Below, piece after piece: positions 49,243-62,300 of a stretch of DNA of 64,000 nucleotides. The stretch comes from Cinclus cinclus (taxonomy: Eukaryota; Chordata; Aves; Passeriformes; Cinclidae), in contig NW_026912129.1 of NCBI RefSeq assembly GCF_963662255.1, forward strand, positions 496,001 to 560,000. The letters are read 5' to 3'. A program made the translations under genes and the position numbers. The stretch's first letter is position 1. The number at the start of each line of letters is the position of its first letter. A model generated the notes under the pieces. That model did not search any database. It worked only from the letters and a program-made list of their open reading frames with translations, and was not told the origin of the DNA.

Positions 49243-51599
49243 GTCACAATGGATCCTTGCTTCTCTTAACCCCTGTGGTGTCACAATGCATCCCATGCCC
49301 TTTTAGGCCACTTGATGTCACAATGAATCATTTGATTCTTGGCCTCCATTGTGGCATAATAGATCCTTGCTTCTATTGGTCCCCGAGCTGTAACAATCCA
49401 TCCCTGGCCATTTTAGGCCCCCTGGTGTCACAATGGATCATTAGATTGTTAGCCTGCATTGGGTCACAATGGTTCCTTGCTTCTCTTAACCCCTGTGGTG
49501 TCACAATGCATCCCATGCCCTTTTAGGCCACTTGGTGTTACAATGAATCATTTGAGCCTTGGCCTCTATTGTGTCATAATATTTCCATGTTTTTATTGTG
49601 CCCCATGCTTTCACAATTCATCCCTGGCCCTATTACAACCCCTGGTGTCACAAGGGATCATTAGATTGTTAGCCTGCATTGGGTCACAATGGATCCTTGC
49701 TTCTCTTAACCCCTGTGGTGTCACAATGCATTCCAAGACCTTTTAGGCCACTTGATATTACAATGAATCATTTCATTTTTGGTCTCCATGGTGGCATAAT
49801 TGTACCAGGTTTTAATTGGGCCCCATGTTTTCACAATTCATCCCTGCCCCTTTTAGGCCCATAGGTGTCACAAGGGATCATTAGATTGTTAGCCTCCATT
49901 GGGTCACAATGGATCCTTGCTTCTCTTAACCTCTGTGGTGTCACAATGCATTCCAAGACCTTTTAGGCCACTTGGTCTTATAATGAACCATTTGATTCTT
50001 GGCCTCCATGGTGTCATAATGGTTCCTTGTTTCTATTGGCCCCCATGCTGTCACAATTCATCCCTGGCCCTTTCTAAACACCCTGGTGCCACAAGGGATC
50101 ATTAGATTGTTAGCCTGCATTGGATCACAATGGTTCCTTGCTTCTCTTAACCCCTGTGGTGTCACAATGCATCCCATGCCCTTTTAGGCCACTTGATGTC
50201 ACAATGAATCATTTGATTCTTGGCCTCCATGGTGATATAATAGATCCTTGCTTCTATTGGTCCTCATGCTGTAACAATTCATCCCTGGCCCTTTTTATAC
50301 CCCCTGGTGCCACAAGGGATCATTAGATTGTTAGCCTGCATGGGGTCACAATGGATCCTTGCTTCTCTTAGCCCCTGTGGTGTCACAATGCATCCCATGC
50401 CCTTTTAGGCCACTTGGTGTTACAATGAATCATTTGATTCTTGGCCTCTATGGTGTCATAATATTTCCATGATTTTATTGTGCCCCATGTTTTCACAATT
50501 CATCCCTGGCCCTATTACAACGCCTGGTGCCACAAGGGATCATTAGATTATTAGCCTGCATTGGGTCACAATGGTTCCTTGCTTCTCTTAACCCCTGTGG
50601 TGTCACAATGCATCCCATACACTTTTAGGCCACTTGATGTCACAATGAATCATTTGATTCTTGGCCTCCATGGTGGCATAATAGATCCTTGCTTCTATTG
50701 GTCCCCGTGCTGTAACAATCCATCCCTGGCCATTTTAGGCCCCCTGGTGTCACAAGGGATCTTTAGATTGTTAGCCTGCATTGGGTCACAATGGTTCCTT
50801 GCTTCTCTTAGCCCCTGTGGTGTCACAATGCATCCCATGCCCTTTTATGCCACTTGGTGATACAATGAATCATTTGAGTCTTGGCCTCTATTGTGTCATA
50901 ATATTTCCATGATTTTATTGTGCCCCATGCTTTCACAATTCATCCCTGGCCCTATTGCAACCCCTGGTGTCACAATGGATCATTAGATTGTTAGCCTGCA
51001 TTGGGTCACAATGGTTCCTTGCTTCTCTTAACCCCTGTGGTGTCACAATGCATCCCATGCCCTTTTAGGCCACTTGGTCTTACAATGAACCATTTGATTC
51101 TTGGCCTCCATGGTGTCATAATGGTTCCTTGTTTCTATTGGCCCCCATGCTGTCACAATTCATCCCTGGCCCTTTTAGGCCCCCTGGTGTCAAATGGGAT
51201 CCTGGGATTATTAGCCTCCATTGGGTCACAATGGATCCTTGCTTCTCTTAACCCCTGTGGTGTCACAATGCATCCCATGCCCTTTTAGGCCACTTGATGT
51301 CACAATGAATCATTTGATTCTTGGCCTCCATGGTGACATAATAGATCCTTGCTTCTATTGGTCCCCGTGCTGTAACAATTCATCCCTGGCCCTTTTTATA
51401 CACCCTGGTGCCACAAGGGATCATTAGATTGTTAGCCTGCATTGGGTCACAATGGTTCCTTGCTTCTCTTAACCCCTGTGGTGTCACAATGCATCCCATG
51501 CCCTTTTAGGCCACTTGGTGTTACAATGAATCATTTGATTCTTGGCCTCTATGGTGTCATAATATTTCCATGATTTTATTGTGCCCCATGCTTTCACAT
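48253..51599 (+). repeat. 3.3-kb segment shared with 31307-34653, copy 2
   Basis: This is the partner of 31307-34653 at 16,946 bp. Material between the copies includes the 16-unit tandem pair, so the two are not adjacent duplicates. Private differences include catgttttcac near 50490 and one cagtagttcc-type change (ttctgtagttcc) near 48717. Confidence 0.85.
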
Positions 51600-52545
51600 T
51601 TCATCCCTGGCCCTATTACAACCCCTGGTGCCACAAGGGATCATTAGATTATTAGCCTGCATTGGGTCACAATGGTTCCTTGCTTCTCTTAACCCCTGTG
51701 GTGTCACAATGCATCCCATGCCCTTTTAGGCCACTTGGTCTTATAATGAACCATTTGATTCTTGGCCTCCATGGTGTCATAATGGTTCCTTGCTACTATA
51801 GGTCCCCATGCTGTCAGAGTTCATCCGTGGTCCTTTTGCACCCCCTGGTGTCAAAAGGGATTTTAGATTGTTAGCCTGCCTTGGGTCACAATGGTTCCTT
51901 GCTTCTCTTAACCCCTGTGGTGTCACAATGCATCCCATGCCCTTTCAGGCCACTTGATGTCACAATGAATCATTTGATTCTTGGCCTCCATGGTGACATA
52001 ATAGATCCTTGCTTCTATTGGTCCCCGTGCTGTAACAATCCATCCCTGGCCATTTTAGGCCCCCAGGTGTCTCAAGGGATCATTAGATTGTTAGCCTGCA
52101 TTGGGTCACAATGATTCCTTGCTTCTCTTAGCCCCTGTGGTGTCACAATGCATCCCATGCCCTTTTAGGCCACTTGGTGTTACAATGAATCATTTGAGTC
52201 TTGGCCTCTATTGTGTCATAATATTTCCATGTTTTTATTGTGCCCCATGCTTTCACAATCCATCCCTGGCCCTTTTTATATCCCCTGGTGCCAGAAGGGA
52301 TCATTAGATTATTAGCCTGCATTGGGTCACAATGGTTCCTTGCTTCTCTTAACCCCTGTGGTGTCACAATGCATCCCATGCCCTTTTAGGCCACTTGGTC
52401 TTACAATGAACCATTTGATTCTTGGCCTTCATGGTGTCATAATGGTTCCTTGCTTCTATAGGTCCCCATGCTGTCAGAGTTCATCCGTGGTCCTTTTGCC
52501 CCCCCTGGTGTCAAAAGGGATTCTAAGATTGTTATCCTGCATTGG
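49243..52545 (+). repeat. Type 2-derived segment, 15 units
   Basis: Unit order is IV-V-VI-II'-III'-V-IV-V-II-III-V-I-IV-V'-I. Its start matches 32297 onward at 16,946 bp, while 51005-52325 matches 47261-48581 at 3744 bp. It is the last segment opening with the full IV-V-VI-II'-III'-V run; to the right that opening is lost. Confidence 0.86.
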
Positions 52546-54307
52546 GTCACAATGGTTCCTTGCTTCTCTTAACCCCTGTGGTGTCACAATGCATCCCATG
52601 CCCTTTTAGGCCACTTGATGTCACAATGAATCATTTGATTCTTGGCCTCCATGGTGATATAATAGATCCTTGCTTCTATTGGTCCTCATGCTGTAACAAT
52701 TCATCCCTGGCCCTTTTTATACCCCCTGGTGCCACAAGGGATCATTAGATTGTTAGCCTGCATTGGGTCACAATGGATCCTTGCTTATCTTAGCCCCTGT
52801 GGTGTCACAATGCATCCCATGCCCTTTTAGGCCACTTGGTGTTACAATGAATCATTTGATTCTTGGCCTCCATGGTGTCATAATATTTCCATGATTTTAT
52901 TGTGCCCCATGCTTTCACAATTCATCCCTGGCCCTATTACAACGCCTGGTGCCACAAGGGATCATTAGATTATTAGCCTGCATTGGGTCACAATGGTTCC
53001 TTGCTTCTCTTAACCCCTGTGGTGTCACAATGCATCCCATACACTTTTAGGCCACTTGATGTCACAATGAATCATTTGATTCTTGGCCTCCATGGTGGCA
53101 TAATAGATCCTTGCTTCTATTGGTCCCCGTGCTGTAACAATCCATCCCTGGCCATTTTAGGCCCCCTGGTGTCACAAGGGATCTTTAGATTGTTAGCCTG
53201 CATTGGGTCACAATGGTTCCTTGCTTCTCTTAGCCCCTGTGGTGTCACAATGCATCCCATGCCCTTTTATGCCACTTGGTGATACAATGAATCATTTGAG
53301 TCTTGGCCTCTATTGTGTCATAATATTTCCATGATTTTATTGTGCCCCATGCTTTCACAATTCATCCCTGGCCCTATTGCAACCCCTGGTGTCACAATGG
53401 ATCATTAGATTGTTAGCCTGCATTGGGTCACAATGGTTCCTTGCTTCTCTTAACCCCTGTGGTGTCACAATGCATCCCATGCCCTTTTAGGCCACTTGGT
53501 CTTACAATGAACCATTTGATTCTTGGCCTCCATGGTGTCATAATGGTTCCTTGTTTCTATTGGCCCCCATGCTGTCACAATTCATCCCTGGCCCTTTTAG
53601 GCCCCCTGGTGTCAAATGGGATCCTGGGATTATTAGCCTCCATTGGGTCACAATGGATCCTTGCTTCTCTTAACCCCTGTGGTGTCACAATGCATCCCAT
53701 GCCCTTTTAGGCCACTTGATGTCACAATGAATCATTTGATTCTTGGCCTCCATGGTGACATAATAGATCCTTGCTTCTATTGGTCCCCGTGCTGTAACAA
53801 TTCATCCCTGGCCCTTTTTATACACCCTGGTGCCACAAGGGATCATTAGATTGTTAGCCTGCATTGGGTCACAATGGTTCCTTGCTTCTCTTAACCCCTG
53901 TGGTGTCACAATGCATCCCATGCCCTTTTAGGCCACTTGGTGTTACAATGAATCATTTGATTCTTGGCCTCTATGGTGTCATAATATTTCCATGATTTTA
54001 TTGTGCCCCATGCTTTCACATTTCATCCCTGGCCCTATTACAACCCCTGGTGCCACAAGGGATCATTAGATTATTAGCCTGCATTGGGTCACAATGGTTC
54101 CTTGCTTCTCTTAACCCCTGTGGTGTCACAATGCATCCCATGCCCTTTTAGGCCACTTGGTCTTACAATGAACCATTTGATTCTTGGCCTTCATGGTGTC
54201 ATAATGGTTCCTTGCTTCTATAGGTCCCCATGCTGTCAGAGTTCATCCGTGGTCCTTTTGCGCCCCCTGGTGTCAAAAGGGATTCTAAGATTGTTATCCT
54301 GCATTGG
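52546..54307 (+). repeat. Eight-unit segment duplicated from 50124
   Basis: Unit order is III'-V-IV-V-II-III-V-I. From 52546 to about 54087 it matches 50124-51665 at 2422 bp (11 units), including cataca in B of the IV units, ttttatgcc at the end of the IV-to-V step, and tatacaccc in III. Confidence 0.86.
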
Positions 54308-56068
54308 GTCACAATGGTTCCTTGCTTCTCTTAACCCCTGTGGTGTCACAATGCATCCCATGCCCTTTTAGGCCACTTGATGTCACAATGAATCATTTGA
54401 TTCTTGGCCTCCATGGTGATATAATAGATCCTTGCTTCTATTGGTCCTCATGCTGTAACAATTCATCCCTGGCCCTTTTTATACCCCCTGGTGCCACAAG
54501 GGATCATTAGATTGTTAGCCTGCATTGGGTCACAATGGATCCTTGCTTCTCTTAGCCCCTGTGGTGTCACAATGCATCCCATGCCCTTTTAGGCCACTTG
54601 GTGTTACAATGAATCATTTGATTCTTGGCCTCCATGGTGTCATAATATTTCCATGATTTTATTGTGCCCCATGCTTTCACATTTCATCCCTGGCCCTATT
54701 ACAACGCCTGGTGCCACAAGGGATCATTAGATTATTAGCCTGCATTGGGTCACAATGGTTCCTTGCTTCTCTTAACCCCTGTGGTGTCACAATGCATCCC
54801 ATACCCTTTTAGGCCACTTGATGTCACAATGAATCATTTGATTCTTGGCCTCCATGGTGGCATAATAGATCCTTGCTTCTATTGGTCCCCGTGCTGTAAC
54901 AATCCATCCCTGGCCATTTTAGGCCCCCTGGTGTCACAAGGGATCTTTAGATTGTTAGCCTGCATTGGGTCACAATGGTTCCTTGCTTCTCTTAACCCCT
55001 GTGGTGTCACAATGCATCCCATGCCCTTTTAGGCCACTTGGTGTTACAATGAATCATTTGAGTCTTGGCATCTATGGTGTCATAATATTTCCATGATTTT
55101 ATTGTGCCCCATGCTTTCACAATTCATCCCTGGCCCTATTACAACCCCTGGTGTCACAATGGATCATTAGATTGTTAGCCTGCATTGGGTCACAATGGTT
55201 CCTTGCTTCTCTTAACCCCTGTGGTGTCACAATGCATTCCAAGACCTTTTAGGCCACTTGGTCTTACAATGAACCATTTGATTCTTGGCCTCCATGGTGT
55301 CATAATGGTTCCTTGCTTCTATAGGTCCCCACGCTGTCAGAGTCCATCCGTGGTCCTTTTGCGCCCCCTGGTGTCAAAAGGGATTCTTAGATTGTTAGCC
55401 TGCATTGGGTCAAAAGGGTTCCTTGCTTCTCTTAACCCCTGTGCTGTCACAATGCATCCCATGCCCTTTTAGGCCACTTGATATCACAATGAATCATTTG
55501 ATTTTTGGCCTCCATGGTGGCATAATTGTACCAGGATTTAATTGGGCCCCATGCTTTCACAATTCATCCCTGGCCCTTTTACGCCCCCTGGTGTCAAATG
55601 GGATCCTGGGATTATTAGCCTCCATTGGGTCACAATGGATCCTTGCTTCTCTTAACCCCTGTGGTGCCACAATGCATCCCATGCCCTTTTAGGCCACTTG
55701 ATGTCACAATGAATCATTTGATTCTTGGCCTCCATGGTGGCATAATAGATCCTTGCTTCTACTGGTACCCGTGCTGTAACAATCCATCCCTGGCCATTTT
55801 TTGCCCCCTGGTGTCACAATGGATCACTAGATTGTTAGCCTGCATTGGGTCACAATGGTTCCTTGCTTCTCTTAACCTCTGTGGTGTCACAATGCATCCC
55901 ATGCCCTTTTAGGCCACTTGGTCTTACAATGAACCATTTGATTCTTGGCCTTCATGGTGTCATAATGGTTCCTTGCTTCTATAGGTCCCCATGCTGTCAG
56001 AGTTCATCCGTGGTCCTTTTGCGCCCCCTGGTGTCAAAAGGGATCATTAGATTGTTATCCTGCATTGG
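54308..56068 (+). repeat. Eight-unit segment with a VI/II chimera
   Basis: Unit order is III'-V-IV-V-I-(VI/II)-IV-I. The first unit continues the 1762-bp spaced pair with 52546. The sixth unit is a chimera, and the seventh has a private ctggtacccg in D. Confidence 0.84.
55409..55628 (+). repeat. Chimeric unit VI/II, copy 1
   Basis: Subrepeats C and D are family VI (gatatcac core, ttgtaccagg, gggccc), but E and F switch to family II (tacgccccctgg, caaatgggatcctggg). The breakpoint lies in E, where the parents are identical. A opens gtcaaaaggg, a form normally seen at the start of family I F subrepeats. Confidence 0.85.
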
Positions 56069-59000
56069 GTCACAATGGTTCCTTGCTTCTCTTAACCCCT
56101 GTGGTGTCACAATGCATCCCATGCCCTTTTAGGCCACTTGATGTCACAATGAATCATTTGATTCTTGGCCTCCATGGTGATATAATAGATCCTTGCTTCT
56201 ATTGGTCCTCATGCTGTAACAATTCATCCCTGGCCCTTTTTATACCCCCTGGTGCCACAAGGGATCATTAGATTGTTAGCCTGCATTGGGTCACAATGGA
56301 TCCTTGCTTCTCTTAACCCCTGTGGTGTCACAATGCATCCCATGCCCTTTTAGGCCACTTGGTGTTACAATGAATCATTTGATTCTTGGCCTCCATGGTG
56401 TCATAATATTTCCATGATTTTATTGTGCCCCATGCTTTCACATTTCATCCCTGGCCCTATTACAACGCCTGGTGCCACAAGGGATCATTAGATTATTAGC
56501 CTGCATTGGGTCACAATGGTTCCTTGCTTCTCTTAACCCCTGTGGTGTCACAATGCATCCCATGCCCTTTTAGGCCACTTGATGTCACAATGAATCATTT
56601 GATTCTTGGCCTCCATGGTGGCATAATAGATCCTTGCTTCTATTGGTCCCCGTGCTGTAACAATCCATCCCTGGCCATTTTAGGCCCCCTGGTGTCACAA
56701 GGGATCTTTAGATTATTAGCCTGCATTGGGTCACAATGGTTCCTTGCTTCTCTTAACCCCTGTGCTGTCACAATGCATCCCATGCCCTTTTAGGCCACTT
56801 GGTGTTACAATGAATCATTTGAGTCTTGGCCTCTATGGTGTCATAATATTTCCATGATTTTATTGTGCCCCATGCTTTCACAATTCATCCCTGGCCCTAT
56901 TACAACCCCTGGTGTCACAATGGATCATTAGATTGTTAGCCTGCATTGGGTCACAATGGTTCCTTGCTTCTCTTAACCCCTGTGGTGTCACAATGCATTC
57001 CAAGACCTTTTAGGCCACTTGGTCTTACAATGAACCATTTGATTCTTGGCCTCCATGGTGTCATAATGGTTCCTTGCTTCTATAGGTCCCCAGGCTGTCA
57101 GAGTTCATCCGTGGTCCTTTTGCGCCCCCTGGTGTCAAAAGGGATTCTTAGATTGTTAGCCTGCATTGGGTCACAATGGATCCTTGCTTCTCTTAACCCC
57201 TGTGGTGTCACAATGCATCCCATTCCCTTTTATGCCACTTGATATCACAATGAATCATTTCATTTTTGGCCTCCATGGTGGCATAATTGTACCAGGATTT
57301 AATTGGGCCCCATGCTTTCACAATTCATCTCTGGCCCTTTTACGCCCATTGGTGTCACAAGGGACCTTTAGATTGTTACCCTGCATTTGGTCACAATGGT
57401 TCCTTGCTTCTCTTATCCTCTGTGGTGTCACAATGCATTCCATGCCATTTTAGGCCACTTGATGTCACAATGAATCATTTGATTCTTGGCCTCCATGGTG
57501 TCATAATGGTTCCTTGTTTCTATTGGCCCCCATGCTTTCACAATTCATCCCTGGCCCTTTTACGCCCCCTGGTGTCAAATGGGATCCTGGGATTATTAGC
57601 CTCCATTGGGTCACAATGGATCCTTGCTTCTCTTAACCCCTGTGGTGTCACAATGCTTCCCATGCCCTTTTAGGCCACTTGATGTCACAATGAATCATTT
57701 GATTCTTGGCCTCCATGGTGACATAATAGATCCTTGCTTCTATTGGTCCCCGTGCTGTAACAATTCATCCCTGGCCCTTTTTATACCCCCTGGTGCCACA
57801 AGGGATCATTAGATTGTTAGCCTGCATTGGGTCACAATGGTTCCTTGCTTCTCTTAACCCCTGTGGTGTCACAATGCATCCCATGCCCTTTTAGGCCACT
57901 TGGTGTTACAATGAATCATTTGAGTCTTGGCCTCTATTGTGTCATAATATTTCCATGTTTTTATTGTGCCCCATGCTTTCACAATTCATCCCTGGCCCTA
58001 TTACAACCCCTGGTGTCACAATGGATCATTAGATTGTTAGCCTGCATTGGGTCACAATGGATCCTTGCTTCTCACCCCCTGTGGTGTCACAATGCATCCC
58101 ATGCCCTTTTAGGCCACTTGATGTCACAATGAATCATTTCATTTTTGGCCTCCATGGTGGCATAATTGTACCAGGTTTTAATTGGGCCCCATGCTTTCAC
58201 AATTCATCCCTGGCCCTTTTAGGCCCATTGGTGTCACAAGGGAACATTAGTTTGTTAGCCTGCATTGGGTTACAATGGTTCCTTGCTTCTCTTAACCTCT
58301 GTGGTGTCACAATGCATCCCATGCCCTTTTAGGCCACTTGATGTCACAATGAATCATTTGATTCTTGGCCTCCATGGTGTCATAATGGTTCCTTGCTTCT
58401 ATAGGTCCCCATGCTGTCAGAGTTCATCCGTGGTCCTTTTGCACCCCCTGGTGTCAAAAGGGATTTTAGATTGTTAGCCTGCCTTGGGTCACAATGGTTC
58501 CTTGCTTCTCTTAACCCCTGTGGTGTCACAATGCATCCCATGCCCTTTTAGGCCACTTGATGTCACAATGAATCATTTGATTCTTGGCCTCCATGGTGAC
58601 ATAATAGATCCTTGCTTCTATTGGTCCCCGTGCTGTAACAATCCATCCCTGGCCATTTTAGGCCCCCAGGTGTCTCAAGGGATCATTAGATTGTTAGCCT
58701 GCATTGGGTCACAATGATTCCTTGCTTCTCTTAGCCCCTGTGGTGTCACAATGCATCCCATGCCCTTTTAGGCCACTTGGTGTTACAATGAATCATTTGA
58801 GTCTTGGCCTCTATTGTGTCATAATATTTCCATGTTTTTATTGTGCCCCATGCTTTCACAATCCATCCCTGGCCCTTTTTATATCCCCTGGTGCCAGAAG
58901 GGATCATTAGATTATTAGCCTGCATTGGGTCACAATGGTTCCTTGCTTCTCTTAACCTATGTGGTGTCACAATGCATCCCATGCCCTTTTAGGCCACTTG

Positions 59001-59368
59001 GTCTTACAATGAACCATTTGATTCTTGGCCTTCATGGTGTCATAATGGTTCCTTGCTTCTATAGGTCCCCATGCTGTCAGAGTTCATCCGTGGTCCTTTT
59101 GCGCCCCCTGGTGTCAAAAGGGATTCTAAGATTGTTATCCTGCATTGGGTCACAATGGTTCCTTGCTTCTCTTAACCCCTGTGGTGTCACAATGCATTCC
59201 AAGACCTTTTAGGCCACTTGGTCTTACAATGAACCATTTGATTCTTGGCCTCCATGGCGTCATAATGGTTCCTTGCTTCTATAGGTCCCCATGCTGTCAG
59301 AGTTCATCCGTGGTCCTTTTGCGCCCCCTGGTGTCAAAAGGGATTCTTAGATTGTTAGCCTGCCTTGG
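56069..59368 (+). repeat. 15-unit segment, partly duplicated at 62450
   Basis: Unit order is III'-V-IV-V-I-VI-II-III-V-VI-I-IV-V'-I-I. The part from about 56950 to 58500 recurs at 62450-64000 (offset 5500 bp, exactly 25 x 220). It ends with two family I units in succession (58929 and 59149), unusual in this window. Confidence 0.86.
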
Positions 59369-62300
59369 GTCACAATGGTTCCTTGCTTCTCTTAACCCCT
59401 GTGGTGTCACAATGCATCCCATGCCCTTTTAGGCCACTTGATGTCACAATGAATCATTTGATTCTTGGCCTCCATGGTGATATAATAGATCCTTGCTTCT
59501 ATTGGTCCTCACGCTGTAACAATTCATCCCTGGCCCTTTTTATACCCCCTGGTGTCACAAGGGATCATTAGATTGTTAGCCTGCATTGGGTCACAATGGA
59601 TCCTTGCTTCTCTTAACCCCTGTGGTGTCACAATGCATCCCATGCCCTTTTAGGCCACTTGGTGTTACAATGAATCATTTGATTCTTGGCCTCCATGGTG
59701 TCATAATATTTCCATGATTTTATTGTGCCCCATGCTTTCACTTTTCATCCCTGGCCCTATTACAACGCCTGGTGCCACAAGGGATCATTAGATTATTAGC
59801 CTGCATTGGGTCACAATGGTTCCTTGCTTCTCTTAACCCCTGTGGTGTCACAATGCATCCCATGCCCTTTTAGGCCACTTGATGTCACAATGAATCATTT
59901 GATTCTTGGCCTCCATGGTGACATAATAGATCCTTGCTTCTATTGGTCCCCGTGCTGTAACAATCCATCCCTGGCCATTTTAGGCCCCCTGGTGTCACAA
60001 GGGATCTTTAGATTGTTAGCCTGCATTGGGTCAAAAGGGTTCCTTGCTTCTCTTAACCCCTGTGGTGTCACAATGCATCCCATGCCCTTTTAGGCCACTT
60101 GATATCACAATGAATCATTTGATTTTTGGCCTCCATGGTGGCATAATTGTACCAGGATTTAATTGGGCCCCATGCTTTCATAATTCATCCCTGGCCCTTT
60201 TACGCCCCCTGGTGTCAAATGGGATCCTGGGATTATTAGCCTCCATTGGGTCACAATGGATCCTTGCTTCTCTTAACCCCTGTGGTGTCACAATGCTTCC
60301 CATGCCCTTTTAGGCCACTTGATGTCACAATGAATCATTTGATTCTTGGCCTCCATGGTGACATAATAGATCCTTGCTTCTATTGGTCCCCGTGCTGTAA
60401 CAATTCATCCCTGGCCCTTTTTATATCCCCTGGTGCCACAAGGGATCATTAGATTGTTAGCCTGCATTGGGTCACAATGGTTCCTTGCTTCTCTTAACCC
60501 CTGTGGTGTCACAATGCATCCCATGCCCTTTTAGGCCACTTGGTGTTACAATGAATCATTTGAGTCTTGGCCTCTATTGTGTCATAATATTTCCATGTTT
60601 TTATTGTGCCCCATGCTTTCACAATTCATCCCTGGCCCTATTACAACCCCTGGTGTCACAATGGATCATTAGATTGTTAGCCTGCATTGGGTCACAATGG
60701 ATCCTTGCTTCTCACCCCCTGTGGTGTCACAATGCATCCCATGCCCTTTTAGGCCACTTGATGTCACAATGAATCATTTCATTTTTGGTCTCCATGGTGG
60801 CATAATTGTACCAGGTTTTAATTGGGCCCCATGCTTTCACAATTCATCCCTGGCCCTTTTAGGCCCATTGGTGTCACAAGGGAACATTAGTTTGTTAGCC
60901 TGCATTGGGTTACAATGGTTCCTTGCTTCTCTTAACCCCTGTGGTGTCACAATGCATCCCATGCCATTTTAGGCCACTTGATGTCACAATGAATCATTTG
61001 ATTCTTGGCCTCCATGGTGGCATAATAGATCCCTGCTTCTACTGGTCCCCGTGCTGTAACAATCCATCCCTGGCCATTTTTTGCCCCCTGGTGTCACAAT
61101 GGATCACTAGATTGTTAGCCTGCATTGGGTCACAATGGTTCCTTGCTTCTCTTAACCTCTGTGGTGTCACAATGCATTCCATGCACTTTTAGGCCACTTG
61201 GTCTTATAATGAACCATTTGATTCTTGGCCTCCATGGTGTCATAATGGTTCCTTGTTTCTATTGGCCCCCATGCTGTCACAATTCATCCCTGGCCCTTTT
61301 AGGCCCCCTGGTGTCAAATGGGATCCTAGGATTATTAGCCTCCATTGGGTCACAATGGATATTTGCTTCTCTTAACCCCTGTGGTGTCACAATGCATCCC
61401 ATGCCCTTTTAGGCCACTTGATGTCACAATGAATCATTTGATTCTTGGCCTCCATGGTGACATAATAGATCCTTGCTTCTATTGGTCCCCGTGCTGTAAC
61501 AATTCATCCCTGGCCCTTTTTATACACCCTGGTGCCACAAAGGATCATTAAATTGTTAGCCTGCATTGGGTCACAATGGTTCCTTGCTTCTCTTAACCCC
61601 TGTGGTGTCACAATGCATCCCATGCCCTTTTAGGCCACTTGGTGTTACAATGAATCATTTGATTCTTGGCCTCTATGGTGTCATAATATTTCCATGATTT
61701 TATTGTGCCCCATGCTTTCACATTTCATCCCTGGCCCTATTACAACCCCTGGTGCCACAAGGGATCATTAGATTATTAGCCTGCATTGGGTCACAATGGT
61801 TCCTTGCTTCTCTTAACCCCTGTGGTGTCACAATGCATTCCAAGGCCTTTTAGGCCACTTGGTCTTATAATGAACCATTTGATTCTTGGCCTCCATGGTG
61901 TCATAATGGTTCCTTGCTTCTATAGGTCCCCATGCTGTCAGAGTTCATCAGTGGTCCTTTTGCGCCCCCTGGTGTCAAAAGGGATTCTTAGATTGTTAGC
62001 CGGCTTTGGGTCACAATGGTTCCTTGCTTCTCTTAACCCCTGTGGTGTCACAATGCATCCCATACCCTTTTAGGCCACTTGATGTCACAATGAATCATTT
62101 GATTCTTGGCCTCCATGGTGGCATAATAGATCCTTGCTTCTATTGGACCCCGTGCTGTAACAATCCATCCATGGCCATTTTAGGCCCCCAGGTGTCTCAA
62201 GGGATCATTAGATTGTTAGCCTGCATTGGGTCACAATGATTCCTTGCTTCTCTTAGCCCCTGTGGTGTCACAATGCATCCCATGCCCTTTTAGGCCACTT

